Assembly (NCBI GenBank): GCA_900543275.1
Contig: UQQL01000095.1
Coordinates: 1 to 5,317, forward strand
DNA: 5,317 bases
Direction of reading: 5' to 3'
Source of the DNA: an uncultured Collinsella sp.
Lineage (GTDB): Bacteria; Actinomycetota; Coriobacteriia; Coriobacteriales; Coriobacteriaceae
This document shows positions 5,286-5,317 of this stretch, piece by piece. A program made the translations under genes and the position numbers. The notes beneath the pieces were generated by a model, which saw only the letters and a list, made by a program, of their open reading frames with translations, searched no databases and had not been told where the DNA came from. Position 1 is the stretch's first letter. Each line of letters begins with the position of its first letter.

Positions 5286-5317
5286 CTGTCTCTTATACAC
5301 ATCTCCGAGCCCACGAG
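5286..5317 (+). other. Nextera Read 2-side adapter, reverse complement (not genomic)
   Basis: CTGTCTCTTATACACATCT (5286-5304) is the reverse-complement Tn5 mosaic end, followed by CCGAGCCCACGAG (5305-5317) from the Nextera Read 2 adapter. It cuts the [2Fe-2S] gene at codon 120. It also generates the familiar adapter-derived peptides SLIHISEPT on the + strand and MYKRQ or MGSEMCIRDS on the - strand. Confidence 0.98.

Noticed and set aside
1..5317. CRISPR arrays, integrases, transposases or defence genes
   Set aside because: No spaced direct repeats and no such proteins were seen; the genes present are metabolic and translational.

Overview
The window is a metagenome-style contig whose outer 48 and 32 bases are not genomic. 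The left end (1-48) reads P5 tail, an 8-base i5 index, then the Nextera Read 1 adapter. The right end (5286-5317) is the reverse complement of the Nextera Read 2 adapter. The genomic insert is 49-5285. It is GC-rich, coding almost entirely on the + strand, with strongly G/C-ending codons. The GdhA, SelB and molybdenum hydroxylase-type proteins look like those of an anaerobic gut actinobacterium of the Coriobacteriia (Collinsella/Olsenella-like). That placement is an inference from protein character, not from a search.

Left third (49-2238): a compact selenocysteine module. The last codons of what is probably selA end in a TGA that overlaps the ATG of selB (ATGA, 110-113). selB encodes a full-length selenocysteine-specific elongation factor. 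About 60 bases after selB lies a clear tRNA-Sec gene (selC, anticodon TCA, encoded CCA), which was probably hidden from plain ORF calling. SelA makes selenocysteinyl-tRNA, selC is that tRNA, and SelB delivers it to UGA codons marked by a SECIS hairpin. selD (selenophosphate synthetase) is not in view.

Middle (2239-3916): a 263-base noncoding stretch holds a perfect 11-bp inverted repeat, a phased GAAAC/TTCGAAAC cluster and weak promoter candidates. It is followed by a complete NADP-type glutamate dehydrogenase gene (gdhA) with a strong Shine-Dalgarno sequence, closed by a textbook intrinsic terminator.

Right part (3917-5285): an extended -10 promoter candidate precedes two tightly coupled genes. 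The first is the FAD-binding subunit and the second the [2Fe-2S] subunit (truncated by the contig end) of a xanthine dehydrogenase/CO dehydrogenase-family molybdenum hydroxylase. The molybdopterin subunit is expected just beyond the right edge. All the gene families are known and I do not see a previously undescribed system. The points most worth a second look are a SECIS-like hairpin after the selA UGA stop, a non-canonical G4 motif in SelB, the hairpin repeat after selC, and the closeness of selenium genes to a molybdenum hydroxylase that might be selenium-dependent.
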